Made by a program: the position numbers and the translations under genes | The notes under the pieces: model-generated | Database searches by the model: none | What the model was told of the DNA's origin: nothing | What the model saw: the letters and a program-made list of their open reading frames with translations, nothing else | DNA from: Variovorax sp. YR216 | GTDB lineage: Bacteria; Pseudomonadota; Gammaproteobacteria; Burkholderiales; Burkholderiaceae_C | Assembly (NCBI RefSeq): GCF_900107745.1 | Contig: NZ_FNRO01000002.1 | Location: 806,001 to 870,000, forward strand | DNA length: 64,000 bases | Direction of reading: 5' to 3' | Shown: one piece after another, positions 17,633-33,027 of the stretch | Numbering within the stretch: the first letter of the stretch is position 1 | How the letters are laid out: every line of letters begins with the position of its first letter

Positions 17633-20600
17633 CTACGGACTCATTCGGGCGCCAGCGGACTCGCCGCCGACCAGCGCGGCTCCCGGAAAGGAGCGCAGCA
17701 ACTGTGCCACCGGCAGCCTTTCGTCGCGCGCGACATGCCGGATACCCGCGATGCAATCATCGAATTCGAGCGCGCCGGTTCCGGGCGGAAGATGCAGTTC
17801 GGTGCCTTCCCACGCCTGGCCGGACCAGCCGCTGCAGGTGCCGCTCGTGCGCCACACGGCGGGCCCATCGAGCGTGGCGAAGAAGCGCACCGCGAGCGCC
17901 ACCAGCACGCGTCCGCGATGCCGCCGCATGAAGGCCACGAGATGCCGCGCGCGTGGCCCGCGCACTTCGAGCGGCTCGTAGCTGCCTTCGCGGAAGAACT
18001 CGGCGTCCTGGTTTCGCAGCGCGAGCAGGCGCCAGATCAGCCAGAGCTTGGCGCGGCCGTCGGTTGCCGTGTCGATGAGCGCACGCACGGCGGATTCCAG
18101 GTCATCCCGGGATGCAAGGGACTGCAATTCCTGCAACCGCTTTTCTCGCAGCGCGTAGTCCACCGCGCGGCGGTTGTCCGGGTCGACGAGGCTGCGATCG
18201 ATGAGTTCGCAGCCCTGGTAGATGTCCGGCACGCCCGGCGAGCAGAACTTGAGCAGCGCGAGGCTGAGGCCATTGAGCGCCCCGTAGCGATCCAGCGCAC
18301 TTGCCGCGCGGCGCATCTCGCAAAGGAACTGATTCCCGGGATGCGACGCGAGCACCGCATAGACGAAGCGCGAGAGCGACTCCTCGTAGGCCGGGTCGGG
18401 ATGCGTCCACGATGTGCCGCGCTTGCCTTCGCGCGCGGCCTTCAGCATGTAGCGCTCGATCCGGTCGAGGTACATCTCGTGCGCGCCTACACCCGCGTCC
18501 AGGCCGACCGGGTCCATCGTCCCGAGCAGGGTCTGGTAGAGCAGGTATTCGTGCATCGCCGACACCGCGCCGCGATGCGGGGCGTTCATCGCGTGCCAGC
18601 GGCGCAGCGCCAGACGCCAGAGTCCGGGGCATTCCGACAGCACGTCGATGCGCAGCCGGACATCCTCCGAGCGCTTGTTGTCGTGGGTGGACGTGGCGAG
18701 CATCGTGTGCGGCCAGCGTCGCTGGCGGTCGCCGCCGGCTTCGTGGAACTCGGCGAGCGACATGCCGATGCGGTCGGGATCGCCGCCGACCTCGTTGAGA
18801 GAACTGAGCGGAAAGTAGCGATAGAACGCCGTGTCTTCCATGCCCTTGGCGGCGGCGGGCGCACTGAACTGCTGGAAGCGCCGGGCGAATCGCACCGCCA
18901 TGCGCGACACGGTCGCATCGGCACCGTCCGGCGCGTGGCCGAGCAGGGCATTGCGCACGAAGCCGAAGACCGAATCCTCGGGCAGCTGGAGCTTCTCGCG
19001 CGCGTTCTCGACGGCCTGGTCGATGTAGTGGCGGTCCTGCGCGGTCGAGGCATCGGTGTTGTAGGTGCGGTAGACCGAGAGACTCGCGGCGACGGTCGCG
19101 ATGATCTCGCGCAGCGTATTGAGCGTGTAGTCGCTGCTGTGCCAGTTGCTCTTGGCGATGCGCAGCAGCGCGAGCGCGAGCACTTCGAGGTCGGAGGCGA
19201 GCGTCCCGCGCACCACCTCCTGCTTGGCCTGCCGGACGATCTCGTCGAAGCGCTCACGCGAGCCGGTGAATGCGCGCCAGATCCTGTCGAGCCGCCGCGC
19301 CGACCTGCGCTCCACCAGCACCGCGTTCGCCACGTTGGCGAAGCGATAGCCGGTGGTGCCGTGGATGGCCCAGGTCTCGGGCACTTCCTCGTGCGGCGCG
19401 GCGATCTTCTCCGCCACCACATACAGGGGTCTCGATGGCCGTCCGTCCGCGCCGGCCACGCCCTTGGGCTCGCCGCAGCGCAGCGCGAAGCCGTCCTGCA
19501 GGCGCTGGAAGTACTGCGCCGGGTCGAGCAGCCCGTCCGGGTGATCGATGCGCAGCCCGTCGACCCAGCCGCGCGCCGCCAGGTCGAGCGCGAGCGCATG
19601 CGTGGCTTCGAACACGGCTTCGCGCTCGGTGCGCAATGCGGCGAGTTCGTTCACGTCGAAGAAGCGGCGGTAGTTGATCTCGTCCGCGGCGGTGCGCCAG
19701 TAGGCGAGCCGGTAGGACTGGGCATCGATCAGCGCGTGCAGGGCGACCTTCTGGCGGGGTGCGTTGAAGGCGTCGACCGCCTCGGCGATGGCTTGCGCGA
19801 TCGCCGGGCGGCCGCTGGCCAGCGTCGCGAGTTCCGCTTTCAGGCGCTGGCGGTCGCGCTCGCGCTCGTCCCATCCGTCGCGCGAGGCGGGCGGTGCGCT
19901 GGGCAGCTCGCGGAATGCCCAGGCGATGCCGTTCAGCAGCGACAGGTCGCCGCAGTCCTCCTGGCACAGCTGCACCGCGCGTTCGACGATGGCGGCATGG
20001 CTTCTGGGTGCGAGCGGAAAGCGGTGGTCGTGGTAGAGGATGCTGAACGCGCCCTCGGCCGCATTCCATTCGAGACGCAGCTCGCCGCGTTCCAGCACCT
20101 CGCCATACGGCGCGCCGAGCACCGGCACGAGCACCTTGCCGAGCAGGCCCGGTGTCGGCGAATGCCAGTCGATGTCGAAGTGCCGCGCATAGCGCGACGA
20201 CACGCCGTGTTCGAGCACGTCCATCCACCACCGGTTGTCGGTGCCGAGCACGCCCATGTGGTTCGGCACCAGGTCGATGAGCTGGCTCATGCGGTGCTTT
20301 CGCAAGGCCTGCGTGAAACGCTCGAACGCCGGCATGCCACCGAGCTCGGGGTTGATCTCGTCGTGCGCCACCACGTCGTAGCCGTGCATGCTGCCGGGCC
20401 GCGCGCGGTGGATCGGCGAGCAATAGACGTGGCTGATGCCCAGGCGCGCAAGGTAGGGAACGACGCGCGCCGCCTGGTCGAAGTCGAAGCCGCCATGCAG
20501 TTGCAGGCGGTAGGTCGCACGCGGCACGCGTGCGGGTGCGCGGCCGCGCTCCACCCTCGTGCGGTCCGGCTGCGGCCGGATGCGCACCAGCGCAGCGCCG

Positions 20601-22786
20601 AGCTTGCGCATCGTCTCGGCGTCCCACAGCGTTTCGACGGGCTGTGCGTACTTGCGGCGCCAGTTCGGATGCTCGACCGTCGTGCCGGGGAGGTTGGGCT
20701 GCTCGACCTGCGCGAGCGCGTCTTCGAGCTGCGCCATCATCAGGCTGCACGGCGCGCGCGCGAGAAAGGCGTGCAAGGCCGCCACATCGTCGGCGCCGGG
20801 CGGCGTCTCGGCGTCGCCGGTGTCGTGCAGCGATTCGTGGCCGTCGGTGCGCACTGCTTCGACCAGTCGCTGCCGGTCGTGGCGGCGTTCGTTGCGCAGG
20901 CGCTCGAGCGTGGCGTCGTCGATCAGGCCGAGCACCCGCCTTTCCTTCAGGTCGTGCGCCGACCACCAGCCGGCGAGCGGCGGCAGGTCGTGCGTGCTCA
21001 CCGCCGCGACGGCCTGGCGCGGGTATTCCGCCGGCCCGCGGAATCGGCCTGCGCCATCGCGTTCGAAATACAGCAGCCGGTAGGACATCACACCGTAGCG
21101 GCCCAGCGTCTCGCGCATCGCCTCGGGCACGGTGCCGAGGTCTTCGCCGATCACGAGGCAGCGGTGGCGGCGGCTTTCGAGCGCGAGGATCGCGAACAGC
21201 TCGTCGACCGGATAGCCCACGTAGGTGCCGTCGCGGGCGGTCCCCTGCGCGGGGATCCAGAAGAGGCGCATCAGCATCATCACGTGGTCGATGCGGATCG
21301 CGCCGGCGCCGCGCATGTTGGCGCGCAGCGCCTCGATGAAGATGCGGTGCTGCGATGCGCGCAGTCGGTCCGGCCGCAAGGGCGGAAGGCCCCAGTCCTG
21401 CCCCTGCGGATTGAACGCATCGGGCGGCGCGCCGACGCGCGCGGCGAGCGCGAAGGTGCGGCGGTGCCGCCAGGCATCCGAACCCGCACGATCCACCGAC
21501 ACCGCCAGGTCGAGATAGAGACCGAGGCCCATGCCTGCCGCTTTGGCCCGTTCGCCTGCCGCGTCGAGCTGCCGCGCGGCTTGCCATTGCAGGTACTCGT
21601 AGTAGCCGACCTGTTCTGCATGCTCGACGGCGAAGCGGGCTACGGCGGGCGAAGAGGGATCGCCGAACTCGGCCGGCCATGCGGGCCAGCCCCAGACGCC
21701 GGCGTCGACCGCATGGAGATGCGCCTGCAGGGCTTCGAAGAGCGCATGCTGGTGCAGCGCTTCGCCGCCTTGTTCGCGGAAGCGCTCGAACGCGGCGGCT
21801 TCGGGATCGGCCGGCTGGCGTGCGCGAAAGTGCGCATACAGCAGGCGCAGCACCTCGTGCTTGGCGGCCGACACCCCGGCATGGTCGATCAATGGGGTGG
21901 CACGCAGTGCCGACAGCCGCGCCTGAAAGGCGGGCGATTGCGCGCGCTGGCGGGCGGGTGCGCAATCGCGGAAGTCCGGTACCGCCTCGACGTCGATGTA
22001 GAGCACGTTCAGGTGCGCGCGCGACGAGGGGCTGTACGGGCTCATGTGCAGCGGGTTGTGCGGGAACAGCGCGTGCAGCGGGTTGAGGCCCACCACATCG
22101 GCGCCTTCGCGCGCGGCATGCTCGGCGAAGTCCGCGAGATCGCTGAAGTCGCCGATGCCCCAGTTGCGTCGCGACCGCAGCCCGTAGAGCTGGAGCGTGA
22201 ATCCCCAGACGCGCGCGTCGCCATGGAGCGCATCCGGCTGGTGGCAGTGCGCGGGAGCGCAGACCAGGAGGGTCTCCCCGGGAAAGCCGACCAGGCTCAG
22301 GCGGTGATAGCCCTCCGGCAGTGCGAGCGCGAGCGGCAGGCGGTAGTGCGTGTAGGCCTCGTCGTCGAACGCCGCGCGATCGATCGTTTCGAGCTGGCTG
22401 GTCCGGACCGCGCCTTCATGGAAGGCCCCGCTTTCGTCCACCACGCGCCACTTGAAGTGCGCGAGCTGGCTGGGCAGGCGGACATCGACCGCGAACCCCT
22501 CGGTGCCGCAGGCGACGACTTGGACCGGTGGCAGCGGATGGCGCCATGCATCCCGCTCGGCGGTCGCCTGCGTCGCGGCAAAGGGCAGATGATCTCCGTC
22601 GGAAGTCGTCGCAGATCCCGCATGCGCGACGAAGCCCGCGTCGGCGAGCAGCGCCGCGAGCGCCTCGTGGGACACGGTGTGCCGATGGCCGAACGCATCC
22701 ACGTAGTCGGTCGCGATGCCATGGCGCCGGCACAGCGCGAGAAGCGCCTCTGCCTCGTGCGGCGGCAGGGGGGCGGATTCATTCAT
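17633..22786 (-). CDS. malQ-treY: Fused 4-alpha-glucanotransferase / maltooligosyltrehalose synthase (MalQ-TreY)
   Basis: A 1717-aa two-enzyme protein. Residues up to about 735 are GH77 amylomaltase: WGFTLQLYGLRSRRNWGIGDF, nucleophile Asp near 499 in IRIDHVMM, acid/base Glu near 546 in VIGEDLGTVP. From about 753 on (VPRATYRLQLHGGFDF) it is GH13 TreY, which turns the reducing end of a maltodextrin into a trehalose unit: nucleophile Asp near 1080 in LRIDHPDG, Glu in VVAEKI, and THDNKRSEDVR. The frame is open throughout, with no stop or internal restart between the halves. The ATG overlaps the treZ stop by 8 bp. Last gene of the operon. Confidence 0.93.
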   Translation of the reverse strand: MNESAPLPPHEAEALLALCRRHGIATDYVDAFGHRHTVSHEALAALLADAGFVAHAGSATTSDGDHLPFAATQATAERDAWRHPLPPVQVVACGTEGFAVDVRLPSQLAHFKWRVVDESGAFHEGAVRTSQLETIDRAAFDDEAYTHYRLPLALALPEGYHRLSLVGFPGETLLVCAPAHCHQPDALHGDARVWGFTLQLYGLRSRRNWGIGDFSDLADFAEHAAREGADVVGLNPLHALFPHNPLHMSPYSPSSRAHLNVLYIDVEAVPDFRDCAPARQRAQSPAFQARLSALRATPLIDHAGVSAAKHEVLRLLYAHFRARQPADPEAAAFERFREQGGEALHQHALFEALQAHLHAVDAGVWGWPAWPAEFGDPSSPAVARFAVEHAEQVGYYEYLQWQAARQLDAAGERAKAAGMGLGLYLDLAVSVDRAGSDAWRHRRTFALAARVGAPPDAFNPQGQDWGLPPLRPDRLRASQHRIFIEALRANMRGAGAIRIDHVMMLMRLFWIPAQGTARDGTYVGYPVDELFAILALESRRHRCLVIGEDLGTVPEAMRETLGRYGVMSYRLLYFERDGAGRFRGPAEYPRQAVAAVSTHDLPPLAGWWSAHDLKERRVLGLIDDATLERLRNERRHDRQRLVEAVRTDGHESLHDTGDAETPPGADDVAALHAFLARAPCSLMMAQLEDALAQVEQPNLPGTTVEHPNWRRKYAQPVETLWDAETMRKLGAALVRIRPQPDRTRVERGRAPARVPRATYRLQLHGGFDFDQAARVVPYLARLGISHVYCSPIHRARPGSMHGYDVVAHDEINPELGGMPAFERFTQALRKHRMSQLIDLVPNHMGVLGTDNRWWMDVLEHGVSSRYARHFDIDWHSPTPGLLGKVLVPVLGAPYGEVLERGELRLEWNAAEGAFSILYHDHRFPLAPRSHAAIVERAVQLCQEDCGDLSLLNGIAWAFRELPSAPPASRDGWDERERDRQRLKAELATLASGRPAIAQAIAEAVDAFNAPRQKVALHALIDAQSYRLAYWRTAADEINYRRFFDVNELAALRTEREAVFEATHALALDLAARGWVDGLRIDHPDGLLDPAQYFQRLQDGFALRCGEPKGVAGADGRPSRPLYVVAEKIAAPHEEVPETWAIHGTTGYRFANVANAVLVERRSARRLDRIWRAFTGSRERFDEIVRQAKQEVVRGTLASDLEVLALALLRIAKSNWHSSDYTLNTLREIIATVAASLSVYRTYNTDASTAQDRHYIDQAVENAREKLQLPEDSVFGFVRNALLGHAPDGADATVSRMAVRFARRFQQFSAPAAAKGMEDTAFYRYFPLSSLNEVGGDPDRIGMSLAEFHEAGGDRQRRWPHTMLATSTHDNKRSEDVRLRIDVLSECPGLWRLALRRWHAMNAPHRGAVSAMHEYLLYQTLLGTMDPVGLDAGVGAHEMYLDRIERYMLKAAREGKRGTSWTHPDPAYEESLSRFVYAVLASHPGNQFLCEMRRAASALDRYGALNGLSLALLKFCSPGVPDIYQGCELIDRSLVDPDNRRAVDYALREKRLQELQSLASRDDLESAVRALIDTATDGRAKLWLIWRLLALRNQDAEFFREGSYEPLEVRGPRARHLVAFMRRHRGRVLVALAVRFFATLDGPAVWRTSGTCSGWSGQAWEGTELHLPPGTGALEFDDCIAGIRHVARDERLPVAQLLRSFPGAALVGGESAGARMSP

Positions 22787-24700
22787 GCCAGGCCTCGTCG
22801 ATCGATGCGCACACGCCACCCGGCAGCAACTGGATCGCCCCGGTGTCGCCGGCCACTTCCTTCGCTCGCATCATGTGGACGATGCGGCCCGGCGGCCATG
22901 CGACGCGATTCGTCGTCCTGCCGAAATTGGCGATCAGGTGCAGGTTGGCGGACGGGCGGCCATCCTGGCGCCTTTCGTCGAGCTGCCACACGATGCGCAG
23001 CGCATCGCCCTCGCAGGACCAGCTCCGTACGTAGGTCCCGTTGCCGAAGCGCGGGACGAGCTCGATCTGCCGGAGCACGAGCAGGGCGCTGATTTCGCGC
23101 AGCGCCTCGGCGTGCCAGCCGGTGCTGTGCCCGGCCTCGTCGAGGCGCGATGCGAGGAAGGTCGCTTCCGCGTTCGGGTCCGGGATGCTGCGCTTCCTTC
23201 CGTCCTTCGAGAACGAGGCGAAGGCGCCGAACTCTTCGCGGCGGCCGGCAGCGACCGCCGTCGCGAGCTCGGGGCCGAAGTCGCAGAAGTACTGGAAGGG
23301 CGTCAGCGCGGCGTATTCCTCGCCCATGAAGAGCATCGGCGTGTGCGGCGAGAGCAGTACGCAGGCGCGCGCCGCCAGCAGGCGGACCGGGTCGGTGAGC
23401 GCATCGATGCGCTCGCCGAAGGCGCGGTTGCCGATCTGGTCGTGCGTCTGCACGAAGGAGACGAAGGCGGCCGGCGGCAGGTGGTCGCAGGGCTCGCCGC
23501 GCGCTTCGCCGCCCCGGAAGGGCGAGGGCTGGCCGGTGTAGACGAAGCCCTGCGCGAGCGCGAGGCCGAACTGTTCCAGCGGCCGCTGCGCGTAGTCGGC
23601 GTAGTAGCCGTCGGTCTCGCCGGTCAGCAGCACGTGGGCGGCGTGGTGCAGGTCGTCGTTCCACTGCGCGGTCGCGGCGATGGGCGTGCCGTCCCAGTCG
23701 CGTTCGAGCCGGTGCGCCTCGTTGCGGTCGTTCTCCAGCACCACATGGATGTCGCGATGGCGTCCCGGCCCCTGCTGCAGCGCAGCGCAGATCTCTTCGA
23801 CGATCGGCGTGGCGGAGCGGTCTTGGATTGCGTGCACGGCATCCATGCGCAGGCCGTCGAAGCGGTATTCCTCGATCCAGTAGAGCGCGTTGTGCACGAA
23901 GAAGTCGCGCACGGTGCGCGAGCCGGGCCCGTCGAAATGGATCGCCGCGCCCCATGGCGTCTGGCGCGCCGGGTTGAAGAACTCGGGGCAGTAGACGTGC
24001 AGGTAGTTGCCTTCGGGGCCGAAGTGGTTGTAGACCACGTCGATCAGCACCATCAGGCCCAGCCCGTGCGCCGCGTCGACGAAGGTCTTCAGTTCCGCCG
24101 GGGTGCCATAGCTCGCATCGGGCGCGAAGGGCAGCACGCCGTCATAGCCCCAGTTGCGCTTGCCGGGAAAGTCGGCGAGCGGCATCAGTTCGACCGCCGT
24201 GATGCCGAGCGCCGCGAGATCCGCGAGGCGCCGCTGCGCTGCCTTGAAGGTACCTTCGGGCGTGAAGGCGCCGACGTGCAGCTCGTAGATCACGGCTTCC
24301 CGCCACGGGCGGCCTGTCCATTCGCCGTCGCGCCATGCGTACCCGCGCGGATCGACGACCTCGCTCGGTCCGTGCACGTCGTCGGGGTTGCTGCGCGATG
24401 CCGGGTCGGGAACGCGAAGGCCGTCCGGCAAGCGGTAGCGATAGCGGTCGCCGGCGGCGGCTTCGGCGACGACGCATTCATGCCAGCCATCCGGCAGGCG
24501 CGTCATCGCGGCATCGCACCACGATCCGGCCAGCGACCATTCGAGCACCACCGTGGGCACGCCAGGCGCCCAGAGCCTGAAGCGCACGCCGCGTCCGACT
24601 GCCAGGGGCTCGGCGCCGAAAGGCATGGCGTGCATGTGTCTCATTGGGGTACCTCCGCGCAGCAGCGCTTCGGTATTCGCCTTCGGAGCGGCCGGGCGGC

Positions 24701-24704
<4 letters not shown>
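22779..24704 (-). CDS. treZ: Malto-oligosyltrehalose trehalohydrolase TreZ
   Basis: 641-aa GH13 enzyme that releases trehalose from maltooligosyl-trehalose made by TreY. Order: N-terminal CBM48-like domain (FRLWAPGVPTVVLEWS), barrel with AVIYELHVGAFTPEG, nucleophile in FDGLRMDAVHAI, acid/base in HVVLENDRNEA, then QTHDQIGNRAFGERI and FMGEEYAALTPFQYF, which are TreZ-specific. The ATG at 24704 overlaps the glgX stop (ATGA). A longer open frame upstream in this phase is antiframe of glgX, not a fusion. Confidence 0.96.
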
Positions 24705-26826
<2,122 letters not shown>

Positions 26827-26830
<4 letters not shown>

Positions 26831-27615
26831 GGATGCGGCCTGTCGTGGTCGTTGCCGCGATGCGGCCAGGGGGCGACATGCGGCCTCGGCGGGGTGGGCG
26901 CCTCGCGCGAAAGTGGCGGCTCGCGCAAGGGACTTCGCGGTGGCGATTGCCGCTCGCGCGGCCACCATTGCTCGATCTGGCGCGCGGCCCAGTCCTTGCC
27001 CGCGAGCCCGAAGGCCAGTGCGAGCGCGAACACCACGCCGGCCAGGATGATGAGGAAGCTCTGGCGCACGATATCGCCGCCGATCTTGACCTGGTCGAGC
27101 GCGATCAGGATCACGAAGAGAAGGATCGCGTACTGCGCCACCTTGCCCAGGAGCAGGGAGTCCTGCATGCCGGCGTTCCGTCCGTAGGTGGTCACCGCGT
27201 CGCCGACGAACTTCGCGAAGTACGAGCCGAAGGCCAGCACCAGCAGCGCCACGATGAGGTTGGGCACGAACCACATCACGCGGCCGAGCAGGTCCGTGAC
27301 GTAGGCGAGGCCCAGCCCGTTGAACGCCACCACCAGCGAGGCGAGGATCACCATCCAGTACGCGAGCACGCCGAAGACGGCGGTCGCATCAGACACCATG
27401 CCACCCTGCCGCAGGAAGTTGTCGAGGCCCGAGCGCTCGGTGAGCACCTGGAAGTTGACCGCATGGAGGCCGCGCACCACCGCGAACCGCACCGCCTTGG
27501 CGAGCAGCCATCCGACCGCCACCGCGAGCACCGCGAAGAGCAGTCGGGGAAAGAGGGCGCCGACCTGGAACAGGAACGCGCGCAGCGGTTCCAGATGCAT
27601 CGAGAGGCTTTCCAT
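26827..27615 (-). CDS. MscS-related membrane protein with conserved TM-helix repeats
   Basis: 262-aa polytopic membrane protein with the conserved TM-helix of small mechanosensitive channels (LLFAVLAVAVGWLLAKAVRFAV, then GLGLAYVTDLLGRVMWFVPNLIVALLVLAFGSYFAK). It lacks the soluble beta domain of classical MscS, and ends instead in a Pro/Arg/His-rich cytoplasmic tail (about 225-262). A role in osmotic release is inferred from the family and from its place inside a trehalose operon. An AGGAGAG site lies just before the ATG; the stop overlaps the glgX GTG. Confidence 0.78.
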
Positions 27616-27650
27616 GGAACTCTCCTAGTGGGCGAGGCTGCGGCGGGCCT

Positions 27651-30971
<3,321 letters not shown>

Positions 30972-30981
30972 GGGGGCACTC

Positions 30982-33027
30982 TCATGCGTAGTAGTCGAAG
31001 TCCCGCTCGTCGCGCAGGCGCCGCCGGACCGCCATCACGTGGGCCGGCATGCGATGCGGGTCGAGCTCGATGTAGTGGTGCGTGCCGTGCCAGACGAAGC
31101 GCTGGTCGGTCAGCAGGTCGTGCATCTGGAAGCTGCGCTCGCGCGGCACGCCGATCAGGTCCGGGTCGAGATGCAGCCAGCCGATCTGCGTGTGGTGCGG
31201 ATCGAGATTGACCACGGTGACCACCGCGCGGGATTCGTCCGGCGAGGTCTTGATGTAGGCGATGAGATGGTCGTTGTCGATGTCGAGGAAGCGCAGGCTG
31301 TGGTCGAACTGCAGGGCGTCGTTGGCGCGGCGGATCTGGTTGATGCGCGTGATGAAGGGACGCAGACCCGCGTCGGCGCTCCAGTCCCAGTGGCGCAGCT
31401 GGTACTTCTCGGAGTCGAGGTACTCCTCGCTCGACGGCCCGCGCGGAAGGTGCTCCAGCAGCTCGAACGCCGGCCCGTACATGCCGTAGTTGGCCGCCAG
31501 CGTGGCGGCGAGCACCAGGCGCGCCCTGAACACCGGCTCCTCGCCGGTCTGCAACGCGGCATGCAGGATGTCCGGCGTGTTGGGCCAGACGTTGGGGCGG
31601 AAATACTCCTTGCCCGGTGCCTTGTTCAGTTCGGTGAAGTACTCGGTCAGCTCCTCCTTGCTGTTGCGCCAGGTGAAGTAGGTGTAGGACTGGGTGTAGC
31701 CCAGCTTGGCGAGCCGCTGCATCACCTTGGGTCGCGTGAAAGCCTCGGCGAGGAAGATGGCTTCGGGGTGCACGCGCTTGACTTCGGTGATCACCCATTC
31801 CCAGAACGCGAAGGACTTGGTGTGCGGGTTGTCGACGCGGAAGACGGTCACGCCCTCGCCGATCCAGTGGTCGAACACCGACTTGAGTTCGCTCCACAGC
31901 CCTTCCCAGTCACCACTTTCGAAATGAAAGGGGTAGATGTCCTGGTATTTCTTCGGCGGGTTCTCGGCGTATTGCACCGTGCCGTCCGGGCGCCAGCGGA
32001 ACCAGGTCGGGTGCTCCTTGACGTAGGGATGGTCCGGCGCGCACTGGAAGGCGATGTCCATCGCGATGTCGATGCCCAGGCGCGACGCGGCCGCGACCAG
32101 ATGGCGGAAGTCCTCGGGTGTTCCGAGCGCCGGCAGCAGCGCCTTGTGGCCGCCTTCCGTCGCACCGATGGCCCACGGGCTGCCCACGTCGCCGGGCTCG
32201 GGCGTGAGCGTGTTGTTGCGTCCCTTGCGCTGCACGCGGCCGATGGGGTGGACCGGCGGCATGTACAGCACGTCGAAGCCCATCGAGGCGATCAGCGGCA
32301 GGCGTTCTTCCACGTCGCGGAAGGTGCCGTGCGCGCCCGGCGTCGACGAAGCCGATCTGGGAAAGAGCTCGTACCAGGTGCTGAAGCGCGCGCGTTCGCG
32401 ATCGACCACCAGCGGGAGCTCGGCGGCGAAACGCGATTCGAGATGACGGTCCGGATGGCGCGAGGCGAGTGCGGCGAAGTCGTCGTCGAGCGCGAGCGCC
32501 TTCAGCGCGGCGACGTCCATCGCGCCGTCGTTCGCGCCTTCTTCCAGCGAACGCGCCCAATGCGCGAGCGTGTCGCGATCGTCACCCTTGGCGCGTTCGG
32601 CAGCGGCGGCGATTTCCATCGCGCCGGTGCGCGCGGCGATGCGGATGTCGTCCGCGTCGACGCGGCGCACCAGTTCGTGCCGCCACGATTCGAAAGCATC
32701 GACCCATGCCACCACCGTGTAGTGGTAGCGGCCGATGACCGGCGGCGTGAACTCGGCGTGCCACTCGTCGTTGTAGCGCAGCTTCATCGGCACTTCGTGG
32801 CTGCGTTCGTCGCCGTCCTTCCACCACTGGAGCATCACGCGCGGCACGTCGTGCCCATCGGTGAACACGTGCGCGGTCACGCGCATGCTTTCGCCGACGG
32901 TGCGCTTCACCGCGAAGCGCCCGCCATCCACGATCGGCAGGACCGCATCGACCACGGCACGGCTTCGCCCGTCGACCACGTCGACCGGCACGGGAGCGTC
33001 GTCACGCAGCAGGAGTTTGCTGATCAT
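30982..33027 (-). CDS. glgE: Alpha-1,4-glucan:maltose-1-phosphate maltosyltransferase GlgE
   Basis: 681-aa GH13_3 enzyme that extends alpha-glucan using maltose-1-phosphate. Motifs include FSTWYELFPRS, FDVLYMPPVHPIGRV, RKGRNNTL, the nucleophile region VTVFRVDNPHTKSF, and the acid/base region AIFLAEAFTRPKVM. The ATG at 33027 (MISKLLLRDD) is preferred over an in-frame TTG six bases upstream. The start lies 26 bp inside the end of glgB, so the two are translationally linked. Confidence 0.96.
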   Translation of the reverse strand: MISKLLLRDDAPVPVDVVDGRSRAVVDAVLPIVDGGRFAVKRTVGESMRVTAHVFTDGHDVPRVMLQWWKDGDERSHEVPMKLRYNDEWHAEFTPPVIGRYHYTVVAWVDAFESWRHELVRRVDADDIRIAARTGAMEIAAAAERAKGDDRDTLAHWARSLEEGANDGAMDVAALKALALDDDFAALASRHPDRHLESRFAAELPLVVDRERARFSTWYELFPRSASSTPGAHGTFRDVEERLPLIASMGFDVLYMPPVHPIGRVQRKGRNNTLTPEPGDVGSPWAIGATEGGHKALLPALGTPEDFRHLVAAASRLGIDIAMDIAFQCAPDHPYVKEHPTWFRWRPDGTVQYAENPPKKYQDIYPFHFESGDWEGLWSELKSVFDHWIGEGVTVFRVDNPHTKSFAFWEWVITEVKRVHPEAIFLAEAFTRPKVMQRLAKLGYTQSYTYFTWRNSKEELTEYFTELNKAPGKEYFRPNVWPNTPDILHAALQTGEEPVFRARLVLAATLAANYGMYGPAFELLEHLPRGPSSEEYLDSEKYQLRHWDWSADAGLRPFITRINQIRRANDALQFDHSLRFLDIDNDHLIAYIKTSPDESRAVVTVVNLDPHHTQIGWLHLDPDLIGVPRERSFQMHDLLTDQRFVWHGTHHYIELDPHRMPAHVMAVRRRLRDERDFDYYA

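Noticed and set aside
17620..17637. Hairpin GTAGG/CCTAC at the treY stop as terminator
   Set aside because: Only 5 bp, no T-run after it on the minus strand; too weak to call.
17546..23092. An 1848-codon plus-strand open frame opposite malQ-treY
   Set aside because: Fully antisense to an enzyme fusion with complete catalytic motifs; no recognisable domain, no ribosome-binding site, biased composition.
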